This document shows, piece after piece, positions 42,589-51,354 of a stretch of DNA of 64,000 nucleotides (within the stretch, counting starts at the first letter, position 1; every line of letters begins with the position of its first letter). The stretch is from Pelagibius sp028280305 (GTDB taxonomy: Bacteria > Pseudomonadota > Alphaproteobacteria > Kiloniellales > Kiloniellaceae). The position numbers were made by a program, and so were the translations under genes. Where the stretch lies: NCBI RefSeq assembly GCF_965233615.1, contig NZ_OZ247495.1. The stretch is one strand, 5' to 3'. The notes under the pieces are model-generated. The model was not told where the DNA came from and did not search any database. It worked only from the letters and a program-made list of their open reading frames with translations.

Positions 42589-45171
42589 CTAGAGTTCGCG
42601 GGCAATCTCTTGAATTTCGTAGCACTCGATCTGGTCGTCGACCTGGATATCGGTGTAGTTCTCGAAGGCCATACCGCACTCGTAGCCTTCTTTGACTTCC
42701 TTCACCTCATCCTTGAAGCGGCGCAGGGTTTTCAGGGTGCCATCGTGAATCACCACGTTGTCGCGCAGCAGCCGCACCTTGGCCCCGCGCTTGACCATGC
42801 CTTCGGTAATCATGCAGCCGGCGACTTTGCCGACCTTGGAATTGCTGAAGACCTGGCGGATCTGCGCGTAGCCCAGGAAGTTCTCCTGCTGCTTGGGCGC
42901 GAGCATGCCGGACAGCGCGGCCTTGGCGTCATCCACCACGTTGTAGATGATCGAGTAGTAGCGGATGTCCACGTTGTCGCGGCGCGCCATCTGGCGGGCC
43001 TGCGGATTGGCGCGGACGTTGAAGGCGATGATGATGGCGCCGGTCGAATTGGCCAGGGTCACGTCGGACTCGTTGATGCCGCCGACACCGCGGTGCAATA
43101 CCCGGACCTTGACCTCGTCGTTGCCCAGCTTTTCCAGGCTGTTGATGATGGCTTCCATGGAGCCGTGCACATCGGACTTCACGACCACCGGCAGCTCGGA
43201 GGTCTCGCCCTCCTTGATACGGCTCATCATCTCTTCCAGGGTACCGCGGCCGCTGACCGTGATCTCGGTTTCCCGGCGGGTCTGCTGGCGGTACTCGGCG
43301 ATCTCGCGGGCCCGGCTTTCGTTGTCCATCACCGTGAAGTCGTCACCGGCGAAAGGCGTACCGTTGAGGCCGAGAACCTCCACCGGCGTCGCCGGACCGG
43401 CTTCCTTCAACTGCTCGCCGCGCTCGTTGGTGAGGGCACGCACACGGCCCCACTCGCTGCCGGCGACAAAGATGTCGCCGACCCGCAGGGTACCGCGCTG
43501 CACCAGCACGGTGGCGACCGAACCGCGGCCGCGCTCCAGCTTGGCTTCGACGATGACGCCCTCGGCGGGGCGTTCCGGATTGGCCTTCAGCTCCAGCAGT
43601 TCGGACTGCAGCAGGATGGCTTCTTCCAGCTTGTCGAGGTTGGTCTTCTCCGTCGCCGAAACCTCGATGGCCAGGATGTCGCCGCCCATGTCTTCGACGA
43701 TCAGCTCGTGCTGCAGCAGCTCCTGCTTGACCCGCGAGGGATCGGCGCCGGGCTTGTCCATCTTGTTGATGGCGACGATGATCGGCACCTCGGCGGCCTT
43801 GGCGTGATTGATCGCCTCCACCGTCTGTTCCTTGATGCCGTCGTCGGCAGCCACCACCAGCACGACAATGTCGGTCACATTGGCGCCGCGCGAGCGCATC
43901 TCGGTGAAAGCGGCGTGGCCCGGCGTATCGATGAAGGTGATGCGCGCGTCAGAGGCCAGACGCACCTGATAGGCGCCGATGTGCTGGGTGATGCCGCCGG
44001 CTTCCCCGGCCACCACGTCCGACTGGCGCAGGGCATCGAGCAGCGAGGTCTTGCCGTGGTCGACATGACCCATCACCGTCACCACCGGCGGGCGCGACTT
44101 CAGATCCTTTTCGTCGTCGTCGGCCCCGCGCATACCGATCTCCACGTCGGAAGCCGAGACACGTCTGATCTTGTGGCCGAATTCCTCCACCACCAGTTCG
44201 GCGGTGTCGGCATCGATCGACTGGGTGATGGTCGCCATAACGCCGAGCTTCATCAGCGTCTTGACCACGTCTGCCCCGCGCGTGGCCATGCGGTTGGCCA
44301 GTTCCTGCACGGTGATGATCTCCGGCACCACCACTTCGCGGATCACCTTCTGCGGCGGCTGATGGGGCTGGTGCCCCTGGGTCGCCCGCATCTGCTTCTC
44401 GCGCTGGCGCTTGACCGAGGCGAGGGACCGCTGCCGCGCTTCCTGACCGTCCAGCGCCTGGCTGATGGTCAGCTTGCCCGAACGCCGCCGCTGATCGCCG
44501 CGCCGGCCCGGGGTGGCCTTGGGGGCCGCCGGGGCCTTGCTGCGCTTCGGCGCCGGGGCATCGGTCTTGCTTTTGGGGGTGGGCTTGTCCGCAGCCGGGA
44601 CAGCCGCGGGGATCGGCGCCTGCGCCTCGGGCTGAGGGGTCGGCTCCGCCGCCTTTTGGGCCTCTTCGGCTTCGGCACGGGCCTTTTCCTCGGCCGCCTT
44701 CGCGCGGGCCGCTTCTTCTTCGGCCTTGCGGCGGGCATTCTCTTCCGCCGCCTTCTTGGCCTCGATCGCGCGCCGCTCGGCCTCCTGGGCTTCGCGCTCG
44801 CGGCGTCCGGCCTCTTCTTCCTTGGCGACCTCCAGCGCGCGGGCGCGGCTGGCGCGCTCCTCCGCCGAGAGCTGCCGCTTGCTGACCGCCTTTTCCTCGG
44901 CCGGCTTCTGCTCGACCGGCGCCGCCGCCGGTGCGGTTTCGCCCAGCACCTTTTCGGCCTCTGCAGTCGCCTCCGTGACCTCTTTCATGCGCCCGGAGGT
45001 GCCGCGCTCGAAAGTTCGGCTGCGCTTCACCTCAACGGTCACCGCCTTGCTTCGGCCATGGCTGAAGCTTTGACGCACCTGGCCCGTCTCGACCGTCTTC
45101 TTCAGTTGCAGCTTACCTGGTCGGTTCAGCTTCAACGGCCGCTTGGCTTCGGTTTCCTTGCTTTCCGTCAT
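42589..45171 (-). CDS. infB: Translation initiation factor IF-2
   Basis: GTPase that brings initiator tRNA to the 30S subunit. 860 residues: an N-terminal IF2-associated motif, a long Ala/Glu/Lys-rich coiled region (about 90-230), an IF2_N domain, then the G domain with GHVDHGKTSLLDALR (G1), GGITQHIGAYQV, DTPGHAAFTEMR (G3) and NKMDKPGA (G4), and the C-terminal tRNA-binding domains. Its ATG follows the ylxR-like gene by five bases; it is part of the rimP-nusA-ylxR-infB-rbfA-truB operon. Confidence 0.98.
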   Translation of the reverse strand: MTESKETEAKRPLKLNRPGKLQLKKTVETGQVRQSFSHGRSKAVTVEVKRSRTFERGTSGRMKEVTEATAEAEKVLGETAPAAAPVEQKPAEEKAVSKRQLSAEERASRARALEVAKEEEAGRREREAQEAERRAIEAKKAAEENARRKAEEEAARAKAAEEKARAEAEEAQKAAEPTPQPEAQAPIPAAVPAADKPTPKSKTDAPAPKRSKAPAAPKATPGRRGDQRRRSGKLTISQALDGQEARQRSLASVKRQREKQMRATQGHQPHQPPQKVIREVVVPEIITVQELANRMATRGADVVKTLMKLGVMATITQSIDADTAELVVEEFGHKIRRVSASDVEIGMRGADDDEKDLKSRPPVVTVMGHVDHGKTSLLDALRQSDVVAGEAGGITQHIGAYQVRLASDARITFIDTPGHAAFTEMRSRGANVTDIVVLVVAADDGIKEQTVEAINHAKAAEVPIIVAINKMDKPGADPSRVKQELLQHELIVEDMGGDILAIEVSATEKTNLDKLEEAILLQSELLELKANPERPAEGVIVEAKLERGRGSVATVLVQRGTLRVGDIFVAGSEWGRVRALTNERGEQLKEAGPATPVEVLGLNGTPFAGDDFTVMDNESRAREIAEYRQQTRRETEITVSGRGTLEEMMSRIKEGETSELPVVVKSDVHGSMEAIINSLEKLGNDEVKVRVLHRGVGGINESDVTLANSTGAIIIAFNVRANPQARQMARRDNVDIRYYSIIYNVVDDAKAALSGMLAPKQQENFLGYAQIRQVFSNSKVGKVAGCMITEGMVKRGAKVRLLRDNVVIHDGTLKTLRRFKDEVKEVKEGYECGMAFENYTDIQVDDQIECYEIQEIAREL

Positions 45172-45176
45172 CTCTT

Positions 45177-45917
45177 CTAGCGCTCACCTTCGGTCGGGCG
45201 CCCAGCCCCGTTTCCTTGATCCTCAACACCCCGCAGACCGGCGAGGCGTCCAATATCCCGTTTCAAAGCGGCCGCAAAACGACCGCGCACCACGCCGACG
45301 TGGACGACAGCATCCCGTCCCAGAGCAGTGCCCAAGACCGCGCCGCTGCAAAACTGCAGCAGCTCGGTTTCCCGACCCACGGCCTTTGCGACGGCGCGCA
45401 GCTTATCGCGGCCGTCCGGCGCAGCATCGTCAGCCTGCAGCAACAGACCGATCCGGTCTGCCTTAAGCCCGGCCTTCACCTTCTCGAAGCCAGCCACGAC
45501 AGCGCCCGCGCGCCGTGCCAGACCCAGTTGGTCGAGGCAGCGCCGCAGCGCCAACTGCTCGACCTGTTCAACAAGATCGGAAGGCAAGCGAACCTTTGCC
45601 TTTGCCGCCCTGGCAAAGAGATTCTTCTTGCAAGCCTTCTCCATCATATCGCGGCGCGCAAGCAACCACAAACCCCTGCCGGGCAGGCGTTCCGCGAAAT
45701 CCGGCACCACCTGGCCTTCAGGACCGACAACGAAACGCAGCAGCATCTCCTTCGGCAACACCCGGCCGCTCGCCAGACAGCGCCGCTGCGGCACCTGCGG
45801 GGCGCCATCCCCAGCGTCCATCCGGGCGTCGATCCGGGCGGCTCGCGACGGCCTGCGCGCCTTGACCGAAGGCTCGCGAAGACTTCCCGAAGTCTGTTCC
45901 TGTGCTGCTGCCAACAT
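45177..45917 (-). CDS. YlxR-L7Ae-like RNA-binding protein
   Basis: 246 residues. The N-terminal half is a YlxR (DUF448) domain: RRCLASGRVLPKEMLLRFVV and GRGLWLLARRDMMEKACKKN. The C-terminal half looks like an L7Ae/L30e-type RNA-binding domain (LGLARRAGAVVAGFEKVKAG). This fusion is usual in alphaproteobacteria, while other bacteria encode YlxR and YlxQ separately. It probably binds rRNA or tRNA during translation start-up. Between nusA (11 bp) and infB (5 bp) it is certainly co-transcribed. Confidence 0.92.
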   Translation of the reverse strand: MLAAAQEQTSGSLREPSVKARRPSRAARIDARMDAGDGAPQVPQRRCLASGRVLPKEMLLRFVVGPEGQVVPDFAERLPGRGLWLLARRDMMEKACKKNLFARAAKAKVRLPSDLVEQVEQLALRRCLDQLGLARRAGAVVAGFEKVKAGLKADRIGLLLQADDAAPDGRDKLRAVAKAVGRETELLQFCSGAVLGTALGRDAVVHVGVVRGRFAAALKRDIGRLAGLRGVEDQGNGAGRPTEGER

Positions 45918-45928
45918 TCCCTCTTTGT

Positions 45929-47584
45929 TTAGCTCTCCGATGGGCCGGCCCCGGCATCTTCGCCGTCGGCAGCCTCACCGGAGCCTTCGTCGCCGTCAGC
46001 CGGCGTTTCCTCGTCGTCGAACCAATGGGCCCGCGCCGCCATGATGATGCGGTTGGCTTCGTCCTGGGACATGGCACTGGCGCCGAGGATCTCCTCGAGC
46101 TCCTGCTCCGGCAGGCCGGTCATGGCCTCCAGGCTGTGCTCACCGCGCAGAGCGCTGGAGACGAAACGCAGCTCGTCAGCCGAAAGATCGGCAAGATCGT
46201 CCAGGCTTTGAACACCCTGTTCGCCCAGCGCCACCAGCAGGGTGGGGGAAATCCCCTCCATCTCGGTCAGTTCGTCGCTGACGCCCAGCTCGCGGCGGCG
46301 CTCCTCGTTCACCCGGTCCATCTCTTCGAGATGGGTGCGGGCGCGGGCGCGCAGCTCCTCGGCGACTTCTTCGTCGAAACCTTCGATCTGCGCCAGTTCT
46401 GCGACCGGCACGAAGGCGACCTGCTCCAGGGACATGAAGCCCTCGGCCACCAACAGATGGGCGATGACGTCGTCGACATCAAGCGCATCGATGAACATCT
46501 GGGAGCGGTCGCGGAACTCGTCCTGACGGCGCTTCGATTCCGTCTCCTCGGTCATGATGTCGATGTCCCAGCCGGTCAGGATCGACGCCAGGCGCACGTT
46601 CTGCCCGCGCCGTCCGATCGCCAGGGAAAGCTGGTCGTCGGGCACCACCACCTCGATGCGGCCCTGATCCTCGTCGAGCACCACCTTGCTGACCTCGGCA
46701 GGCGCCAGGGCGTTGACCACGAAGGTCGCGGTATCCTCGGACCAGGGAATGATGTCGATCTTCTCGCCCTGCAGTTCGCTGACCACCGCCTGGACCCGGC
46801 TGCCCCGCATGCCCACGCAGGCACCGACCGGATCGATGGAGGAGTCATAGGAAATCACGGCGATCTTGGCGCGGCTGCCGGGGTCGCGGGCGACCGCCTT
46901 CAGCTCAATGATTCCATCATAGATTTCAGGCACTTCCTGAGCGAAGAGCTTGGCCATGAACTGCGGATGGCTGCGCGAAACGAAAATCTGCGGGCCGCGC
47001 TGCTCCTCGCGAACGTCGTAGATGTAGCCGCGCACCCGGTCGCCGGTGCGGAAGGATTCCCGCGGCAGCGTTTCGTCGCGGCGCATCAGGGCCTCGGCCC
47101 GGCCGAGGTCGACGGTGACATTGCCGAACTCGTTGCGCTTGACGATACCGTTCACCACCTCGCCGACCCGGCCCTGGTACTCGTCGTACTGGCGCTTGCG
47201 CTCGGCCTCGCGGACTTTCTGGACGATCACCTGCTTGGCGGTCTGGGCGGCGATCCGCCCCAGATCGATCGGCGGCAGGTCTTCGATGATGAAGTCGCCG
47301 GGGCCGACGCCGTCCTGACGCTCCTGGGCGTCCTTGGTGAGGATCTGGGTGAATTCGTTCTCCACCTCGTCGGTGATCTCGCGATAGCGGCGCAGCCGGA
47401 CTTCGCCGGACTTGCGGTCGATCTCGGCGCGAATGTCATGCTCGTGGCCGTACTTCGCACGCCCGGCCTTCGAGATGGCCTGCTCCATCGCCTCTAGAAC
47501 TTCATCACGCTCGATCGACTTCTCGCGGGCCACAGCATCGGCCACCTGGAGAAGTTCGGTTCGTGCAAGAGCGCTGGTATCCAT
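45929..47584 (-). CDS. nusA: Transcription termination/antitermination protein NusA
   Basis: Binds RNA polymerase and the nascent RNA to modulate pausing, termination and antitermination. 551 residues: N-terminal domain (LQVADAVAREKSIERDEVLE), S1 domain, two KH domains (AVISYDSSIDPVGACVGMRG and QLSLAIGRRGQNVRLA), and two C-terminal acidic repeats with helix-hairpin-helix character. The tail is Glu/Asp/Gly-rich. It follows rimP by about 120 bp. Confidence 0.97.
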   Translation of the reverse strand: MDTSALARTELLQVADAVAREKSIERDEVLEAMEQAISKAGRAKYGHEHDIRAEIDRKSGEVRLRRYREITDEVENEFTQILTKDAQERQDGVGPGDFIIEDLPPIDLGRIAAQTAKQVIVQKVREAERKRQYDEYQGRVGEVVNGIVKRNEFGNVTVDLGRAEALMRRDETLPRESFRTGDRVRGYIYDVREEQRGPQIFVSRSHPQFMAKLFAQEVPEIYDGIIELKAVARDPGSRAKIAVISYDSSIDPVGACVGMRGSRVQAVVSELQGEKIDIIPWSEDTATFVVNALAPAEVSKVVLDEDQGRIEVVVPDDQLSLAIGRRGQNVRLASILTGWDIDIMTEETESKRRQDEFRDRSQMFIDALDVDDVIAHLLVAEGFMSLEQVAFVPVAELAQIEGFDEEVAEELRARARTHLEEMDRVNEERRRELGVSDELTEMEGISPTLLVALGEQGVQSLDDLADLSADELRFVSSALRGEHSLEAMTGLPEQELEEILGASAMSQDEANRIIMAARAHWFDDEETPADGDEGSGEAADGEDAGAGPSES

Positions 47585-47707
47585 CGCTTATCTCAATCCC
47601 AAGAAGTCTCGTCGTAGGTCTAAAATCGTCCGTCCAAAACGGTCTGTCTGTATCAGGCGCCAGGGGTCTGCCCACCGCCAAGTTCTCTGCCGCAATTTCC
47701 TATGCAG

Positions 47708-48250
47708 CTAGTCGCCGTCCGCCGCCTGCTGGCTGGCGGCAATCAGGGCGTCGGTCAGCAGCAGCTTCGCCTTCACCATCTCGGCAAAGGGCAGCGCCAC
47801 CTCGTCGCCGTCACAATCCATCACGATCGCCGCGCCCCGGGTGCCGCAGAGGCGACCGGAAAACCGCCGCCGCCCCTCGATCGGGCCGGCCATCTCGACC
47901 TTGCCGTCGAAACCGGCAAAGCGGTCGAAGTCCGCCAGGCGGGTCAGCGGCCGGTCGATCCCCGGCGAACTCACCTCCAGCGTGTAGGCCCGGTCGATCG
48001 GGTCTTCGACATCCAGGATCGCCGCGGCGGCCCGGCTGACCTCGGCACAGTTGTCGACGTTCATACCGCCGTCTTCCTGCCGCTCGGCCATGATCTGCAG
48101 ACAGAGTCGGTCGCCGCCGGAAAGCTGAACGCGGACGATATCGTAGCCCATCGCCGCCAAAGAGGGCGCGATCAGGGCTTCGACTTCCGCTGCCTTGCCT
48201 TCGCTGGTTTTGGCCAGCACCGCAGAGGCCTGTTCCAAGGCCTGGGACAA
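47708..48250 (-). CDS. rimP: Ribosome maturation factor RimP
   Basis: Helps assemble the 30S subunit. 180 residues: ALIAPSLAAMGYDIVRVQLS at the N-terminus, the conserved DNCAEVSRAAAAILD and YTLEVSSPGIDRPL, then an SH3-like C-terminal domain. I chose TTG 48250 because GGGAGG lies seven bases upstream; the frame stays open upstream but through the terminator-like hairpin at 48281-48308, which is unlikely to be coding. First gene of the nusA-infB operon. Confidence 0.93.
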   Translation of the reverse strand: MSQALEQASAVLAKTSEGKAAEVEALIAPSLAAMGYDIVRVQLSGGDRLCLQIMAERQEDGGMNVDNCAEVSRAAAAILDVEDPIDRAYTLEVSSPGIDRPLTRLADFDRFAGFDGKVEMAGPIEGRRRFSGRLCGTRGAAIVMDCDGDEVALPFAEMVKAKLLLTDALIAASQQAADGD

Positions 48251-48280
48251 TGCCCAACCTCCCGTAACGGTGATGCTCGA

Positions 48281-48308
48281 ATAAAAAAGGGCGGGCCAGA
48301 GGCCCACC
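48281..48308 (-). terminator. Intrinsic terminator/attenuator just upstream of rimP
   Basis: On the minus strand GGTGGGCC (48308-48301), loop TCT, GGCCCGCC (48297-48290) form an 8-bp stem (one G-U pair), followed by CTTTTTTATT. It lies only about 30 bases before the rimP start, too close for a separate promoter downstream, so it is either a leader attenuator or overlaps the operon promoter. Confidence 0.75.
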
Positions 48309-48488
48309 GCTCGGTAGCCCGACGATCCCTGTTACTCCGGCACCGTCACTTGACTGCAGCGGACTTTACGCCCGCATCCCGCAGCCCGCAAGGCCTTTCT
48401 CCATTCCTGAGCGCCACCGGGAGAGGGCAAATCCGGGGCCGGACCCCGCCCGCGAAAGCCCGCCGCCGCAAGGTCGAGTAACGCCGCT
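48309..48488. other. rimP-trmB intergenic region
   Basis: Gene-free sequence between rimP and the palindromic repeat. It probably contains the promoter of the rimP operon. I looked for an initiator tRNA gene, present here in enterobacteria, and found none. Confidence 0.4.
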
Positions 48489-48626
48489 AGATCGGATCAT
48501 GTTTTGACGGAACCACTTCGTGGTTGCGCCAAAACATGTGAATCCGATCGCCATCAAATGGTTAGAGCAGATTCACCGGGTTTGATGGATCGCTGACGCG
48601 ATTCCATCAAACCCAGATCTGCTCTA
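48489..48626. repeat. Paired alphaproteobacterial intergenic palindromes, second copy
   Basis: Unit B (48489-48550, GATCGGATCATGTTTTGACG and its complement around CCACTTCGTGG) followed by unit A (48563-48626, TAGAGCAGATTCACCGGG to AGATCTGCTCTA). Same family as 25069-25206 with the two units swapped. It ends at the 3' end of trmB. Confidence 0.9.
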
Positions 48627-49400
48627 GGCCGGTTCGGTCACCGCGGCGCGGTCGATCCGGCGAAACCGCAGAAAGGCGGGGCTGCGTCCGGCTTTCAGCG
48701 CTTTTCGCTCATAGCGTGTCGCCGGCCAGTCCGCCGGCCGCTGTCGCCAGTCCGCCGGACCCGCAACCTGCCAGGTCAGCGCCGGCTCGGCCGTCAGGTG
48801 TTCCAGCGCCCAGGGCAGGTAACTCGGGTCGTCGGTGGCAAAGCGCAGTTCGCCGCCGTCCTTGAGCAGCCGCACCAGGGTCGCCACGGTGGCCGGCTGG
48901 ATCAGCCGCCGCTTGTGGTGCCGGCGCTTCGGCCAGGGGTCGGGGAAGAGGATGAAAATCTTATCGAAGAGGGCATCCGGCAGACAGGCCATAAGGTCGC
49001 GGGCGTCGCCGACATAAAGCCTGAGGCGCGCGGTCTCCGGGCCCTCCGGCAACTGGTCGAGCAGGCTGGCGACACCGGTGACGAAATACTCCGCACCGAT
49101 GATTCCGAGATCGGGCCCCTGATCAGGCCCGGGATCAGGCCCGGGATCAGGCCCGGGATCAGGCCCGGGATCAGGCTGGGGCCCTGCCTGCCAGGCCAGG
49201 TGTTCGCCGCCGCCGAAGCCGATTTCCAGATAGAGGCGCGACGGCAGCGGATCGAAGAGTGCCGCGGGCACAAGGGGCTTGTCATCCGCCGGCAGATCGA
49301 TCCGCAAGGCCGGCAGCCGCTCCTCCATCACCGCGCGGCGGGCCGGGCGCAGCGGCCGGCCCTGACGGCGGCCATAGAAGTTGCGTCTGCCCGCAGACAC
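48624..49400 (-). CDS. trmB: tRNA (guanine-46-N7)-methyltransferase
   Basis: SAM-dependent methylation of G46 in the tRNA variable loop. 258 residues: SAM-binding LEIGFGGGEHLAWQA (about 59-72), then DARDLM and FPDPWPKRRHHKRRL with catalytic residues, and TDDPSYLPW. Between the SAM motif and the next strand (IIGAEYF) is an insertion of about 26 residues made of Pro-Asp-Pro-Gly repeats, encoded by a 5 x 12-bp tandem array at 49121-49180. It should form a surface loop. The start is GTG 49400, 43 bp after metK. Confidence 0.93.
   Translation of the reverse strand: MSAGRRNFYGRRQGRPLRPARRAVMEERLPALRIDLPADDKPLVPAALFDPLPSRLYLEIGFGGGEHLAWQAGPQPDPGPDPGPDPGPDPGPDQGPDLGIIGAEYFVTGVASLLDQLPEGPETARLRLYVGDARDLMACLPDALFDKIFILFPDPWPKRRHHKRRLIQPATVATLVRLLKDGGELRFATDDPSYLPWALEHLTAEPALTWQVAGPADWRQRPADWPATRYERKALKAGRSPAFLRFRRIDRAAVTEPA
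49121..49180. repeat. Tandem repeat inside trmB, 5 x 12 bp
   Basis: Four identical copies of GATCAGGCCCGG and a fifth slightly degenerate one (GATCAGGCTGGG). The unit is a multiple of three, so expansion keeps the trmB frame and adds PDPG units. Confidence 0.95.
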
Positions 49401-49443
49401 GGCTCAGCCCCGGGAAAATCTCAGGCGAAAACGGCGCGGACGG

Positions 49444-50616
49444 TCAGGCGCCGAAGGCGCTGCGCAGCGGCTCGACAAGATCGGTCTTCTCCCAGGAGAA
49501 CCCGCCGTCGGCATCGGGCGCCCGGCCGAAGTGGCCGTAAGCGGCGGTGCGCGCGTAGATCGGCCGCGACAGGCTGAGGTGCTCGCGAATCCCGCGGGGC
49601 GAGAGATCCATCAGGTCCTGAAGCGCCTTTGCCAGCTTGGCTTCTTCCACCTTGGCGGTGCCGTAACCATCGACATAGACGGAGAGCGGCTTGGAGACAC
49701 CGATGGCGTAGGAAAGCTGGATGGTGCAGCGCTCCGCCAGCTCAGCCGCCACCACGTTCTTGGCCAGATAGCGCGCGGCGTAGGCTGCCGAGCGGTCGAC
49801 CTTGGTCGGGTCCTTGCCGGAGAAGGCACCGCCGCCGTGGGGCGCGGCGCCGCCGTAGGTGTCGACGATGATCTTGCGGCCGGTGAGGCCGGCATCGCCG
49901 TCCGGGCCGCCGATCACAAAGCGCCCGGTCGGATTCACGTAGAAATCTTCCTCGGCGCACATCCAACCTTCCGGCAGCACGTTCACGACGTGGGGCCGCA
50001 CGATCTCACGCACCTGATCCTGGTCCAGATCACCGGCATGCTGGGTCGAAACCACCACGGAAGTGGCCCGGGTCGGCTTGCCGTCGACGTATTCCAGCGT
50101 GACCTGGCTCTTGGCATCCGGCAGCAGGCCCGGCTCGGCGCCGGAGTGCCGCGCTTCGGCCAGAGAGCGCAGAATGTTGTGTGACAGATAGATCGGCGCC
50201 GGCATCAGTTCTTCGGTTTCGCGGCAGGCATAACCGAACATGATGCCCTGGTCGCCGGCCCCTTCGTCCTTGTTGCCGGCGGCATCGACGCCCTGGGCGA
50301 TATCGGCTGACTGCTCATGGATGTAGTTTTCCACCGCCATCTTTTCCCAGTGAAAGCCATCCTGCTCGTAGCCGATTTCCTTCACCGCATGGCGGGCGAC
50401 CTGCTCGATCAGATCGCCATTGACCTCCGAAGGGCCGCGCACTTCGCCGGCCAGAACGATGCGGTTGGTCGTCGACAGGGTTTCGACGGCGACGCGGGAC
50501 AGGGGATCATGGGAAAGGAAGGTGTCGACGATGGCATCGGAAACTCGATCGCAAACCTTGTCGGGATGACCTTCCGAAACTGACTCACTGGTGAAAAGAT
50601 AGCTGCCGTTACGCAC
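49444..50616 (-). CDS. metK: S-adenosylmethionine synthetase
   Basis: Makes SAM from methionine and ATP. 390 residues, standard length: FTSESVSEGHPDKVCDRVSD at the start, GAGDQGIMFGYA in the middle, and the P-loop-like GGGAFSGKDPTKVDRSAAY. GTG 50616 follows GGGAG; a longer frame to 50700 lacks a ribosome binding site and starts inside the predicted promoter. It lies after the XRE gene; its product feeds TrmB, MiaB and UbiE encoded in the same window. Confidence 0.97.
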   Translation of the reverse strand: MRNGSYLFTSESVSEGHPDKVCDRVSDAIVDTFLSHDPLSRVAVETLSTTNRIVLAGEVRGPSEVNGDLIEQVARHAVKEIGYEQDGFHWEKMAVENYIHEQSADIAQGVDAAGNKDEGAGDQGIMFGYACRETEELMPAPIYLSHNILRSLAEARHSGAEPGLLPDAKSQVTLEYVDGKPTRATSVVVSTQHAGDLDQDQVREIVRPHVVNVLPEGWMCAEEDFYVNPTGRFVIGGPDGDAGLTGRKIIVDTYGGAAPHGGGAFSGKDPTKVDRSAAYAARYLAKNVVAAELAERCTIQLSYAIGVSKPLSVYVDGYGTAKVEEAKLAKALQDLMDLSPRGIREHLSLSRPIYARTAAYGHFGRAPDADGGFSWEKTDLVEPLRSAFGA

Positions 50617-50663
50617 CGCGTGGCTCCCGCTGATTCGCGTCTGTTTTGTGGAATAGATCGCTG

Positions 50664-50692
50664 GGAATAGCGACGCTGAAGAGCAAATGCAA
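50664..50692 (-). promoter_or_regulatory. Predicted metK promoter
   Basis: Minus-strand TTGCAT (50692-50687), 17-base spacer, TATTCC (50669-50664). The predicted start near 50657 leaves a leader of about 40 nt, too short for a SAM riboswitch. Confidence 0.4.
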
Positions 50693-50778
50693 GAAAACAC
50701 GCCACGGCAGACAGCGACAGCGGGCCGTCAGGGAATCAGATCGGGTCTTGAAAGTGCCCCAGCCGAGAGTCCGGCCGC

Positions 50779-51255
50779 TTAGTCTTCAACCTTGTCCGCG
50801 TCTTTGCCACCAGCCGCAGCCAAGGCCTTGGTCATCTCGAAAAGACGTTTCCGAATGCTTGGGTCCTGGATCTTGTAGTAGGCGCGTACCAGTTCCAGGG
50901 TCTCGCGCTTGACCAGCGGGTCAAGCTCCTGTTCCGGCGAGGGCTCGGCGGCTCCCGGTCGCTGCGCCGGCGAACTGGCGGCCACGTCGTTGGGCATCTC
51001 ATCGAAGAAAAAGCCAACCGGAACGTCCAGAACGCGGGACAGATCGAAGAGGCGGCTCGCCCCGACGCGATTGGCGCCCCGTTCGTATTTCTGTACTTGC
51101 TGGAATGTCAGGCCAATAGCCTCGCCGAGCTTCTCCTGGCTCATTCCCAGAAGCGTTCTCCGCAAACGGACCCGGCCCCCGACATGAACATCTACCGGAT
51201 TAGGTCCACTTATCCGGTGGTCACCCAGCGCCACGCTGCGTCGCGCCATTCGCAT
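50779..51255 (-). CDS. XRE-family transcriptional regulator (PhrR-like)
   Basis: 158 residues. The Cro/C1 helix-turn-helix lies at about 27-82 (VGGRVRLRRTLLGMSQEKLG, QQVQKYERGANRVGASRLFD), followed by a Pro/Glu-rich linker and a C-terminal helical stretch (RAYYKIQDPSIRKRLFEMTK). This form, between lnt and metK, is conserved in alphaproteobacteria; in Sinorhizobium the homologue phrR next to lnt (actA) responds to low pH. ATG 51255 follows AAGGTAAG. An 18-bp perfect palindrome 41 bases upstream is a likely self-binding site. Confidence 0.85.
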   Translation of the reverse strand: MRMARRSVALGDHRISGPNPVDVHVGGRVRLRRTLLGMSQEKLGEAIGLTFQQVQKYERGANRVGASRLFDLSRVLDVPVGFFFDEMPNDVAASSPAQRPGAAEPSPEQELDPLVKRETLELVRAYYKIQDPSIRKRLFEMTKALAAAGGKDADKVED

Positions 51256-51295
51256 CTTACCTTATTTAGGAAAACAACAGAACCGTAGGACTATA

Positions 51296-51313
51296 GGCAT
51301 ACACCTGTATGCC
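51296..51313. promoter_or_regulatory. 18-bp palindrome upstream of the XRE gene
   Basis: GGCATAC-ACCT-GTATGCC, seven paired bases each side. On the minus strand it is directly followed by TATAGT (51295-51290), a good -10 box, so a bound regulator would block RNA polymerase. A second inverted repeat, CAGAGGG/CCCTCTG (51316-51322 and 51338-51344), flanks it on the lnt side. Confidence 0.5.
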
Positions 51314-51354
51314 AACAGAGGGTTGATTCGTCAAGTGCCCTCTGTCTTAGTCGG

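Noticed and set aside
42610..45180. Plus-strand open frame of about 850 codons antisense to infB
   Set aside because: Antisense shadow produced by the codon periodicity of infB.
48308..48488. Initiator tRNA gene before rimP
   Set aside because: No cloverleaf or conserved T-loop sequence is present.
49121..49180. CRISPR-like repeat array
   Set aside because: Contiguous 12-bp repeats with no spacers, in frame within trmB.
50617..50778. SAM riboswitch upstream of metK
   Set aside because: The likely leader is about 40 nt and I see no SAM-II or other SAM-binding core.
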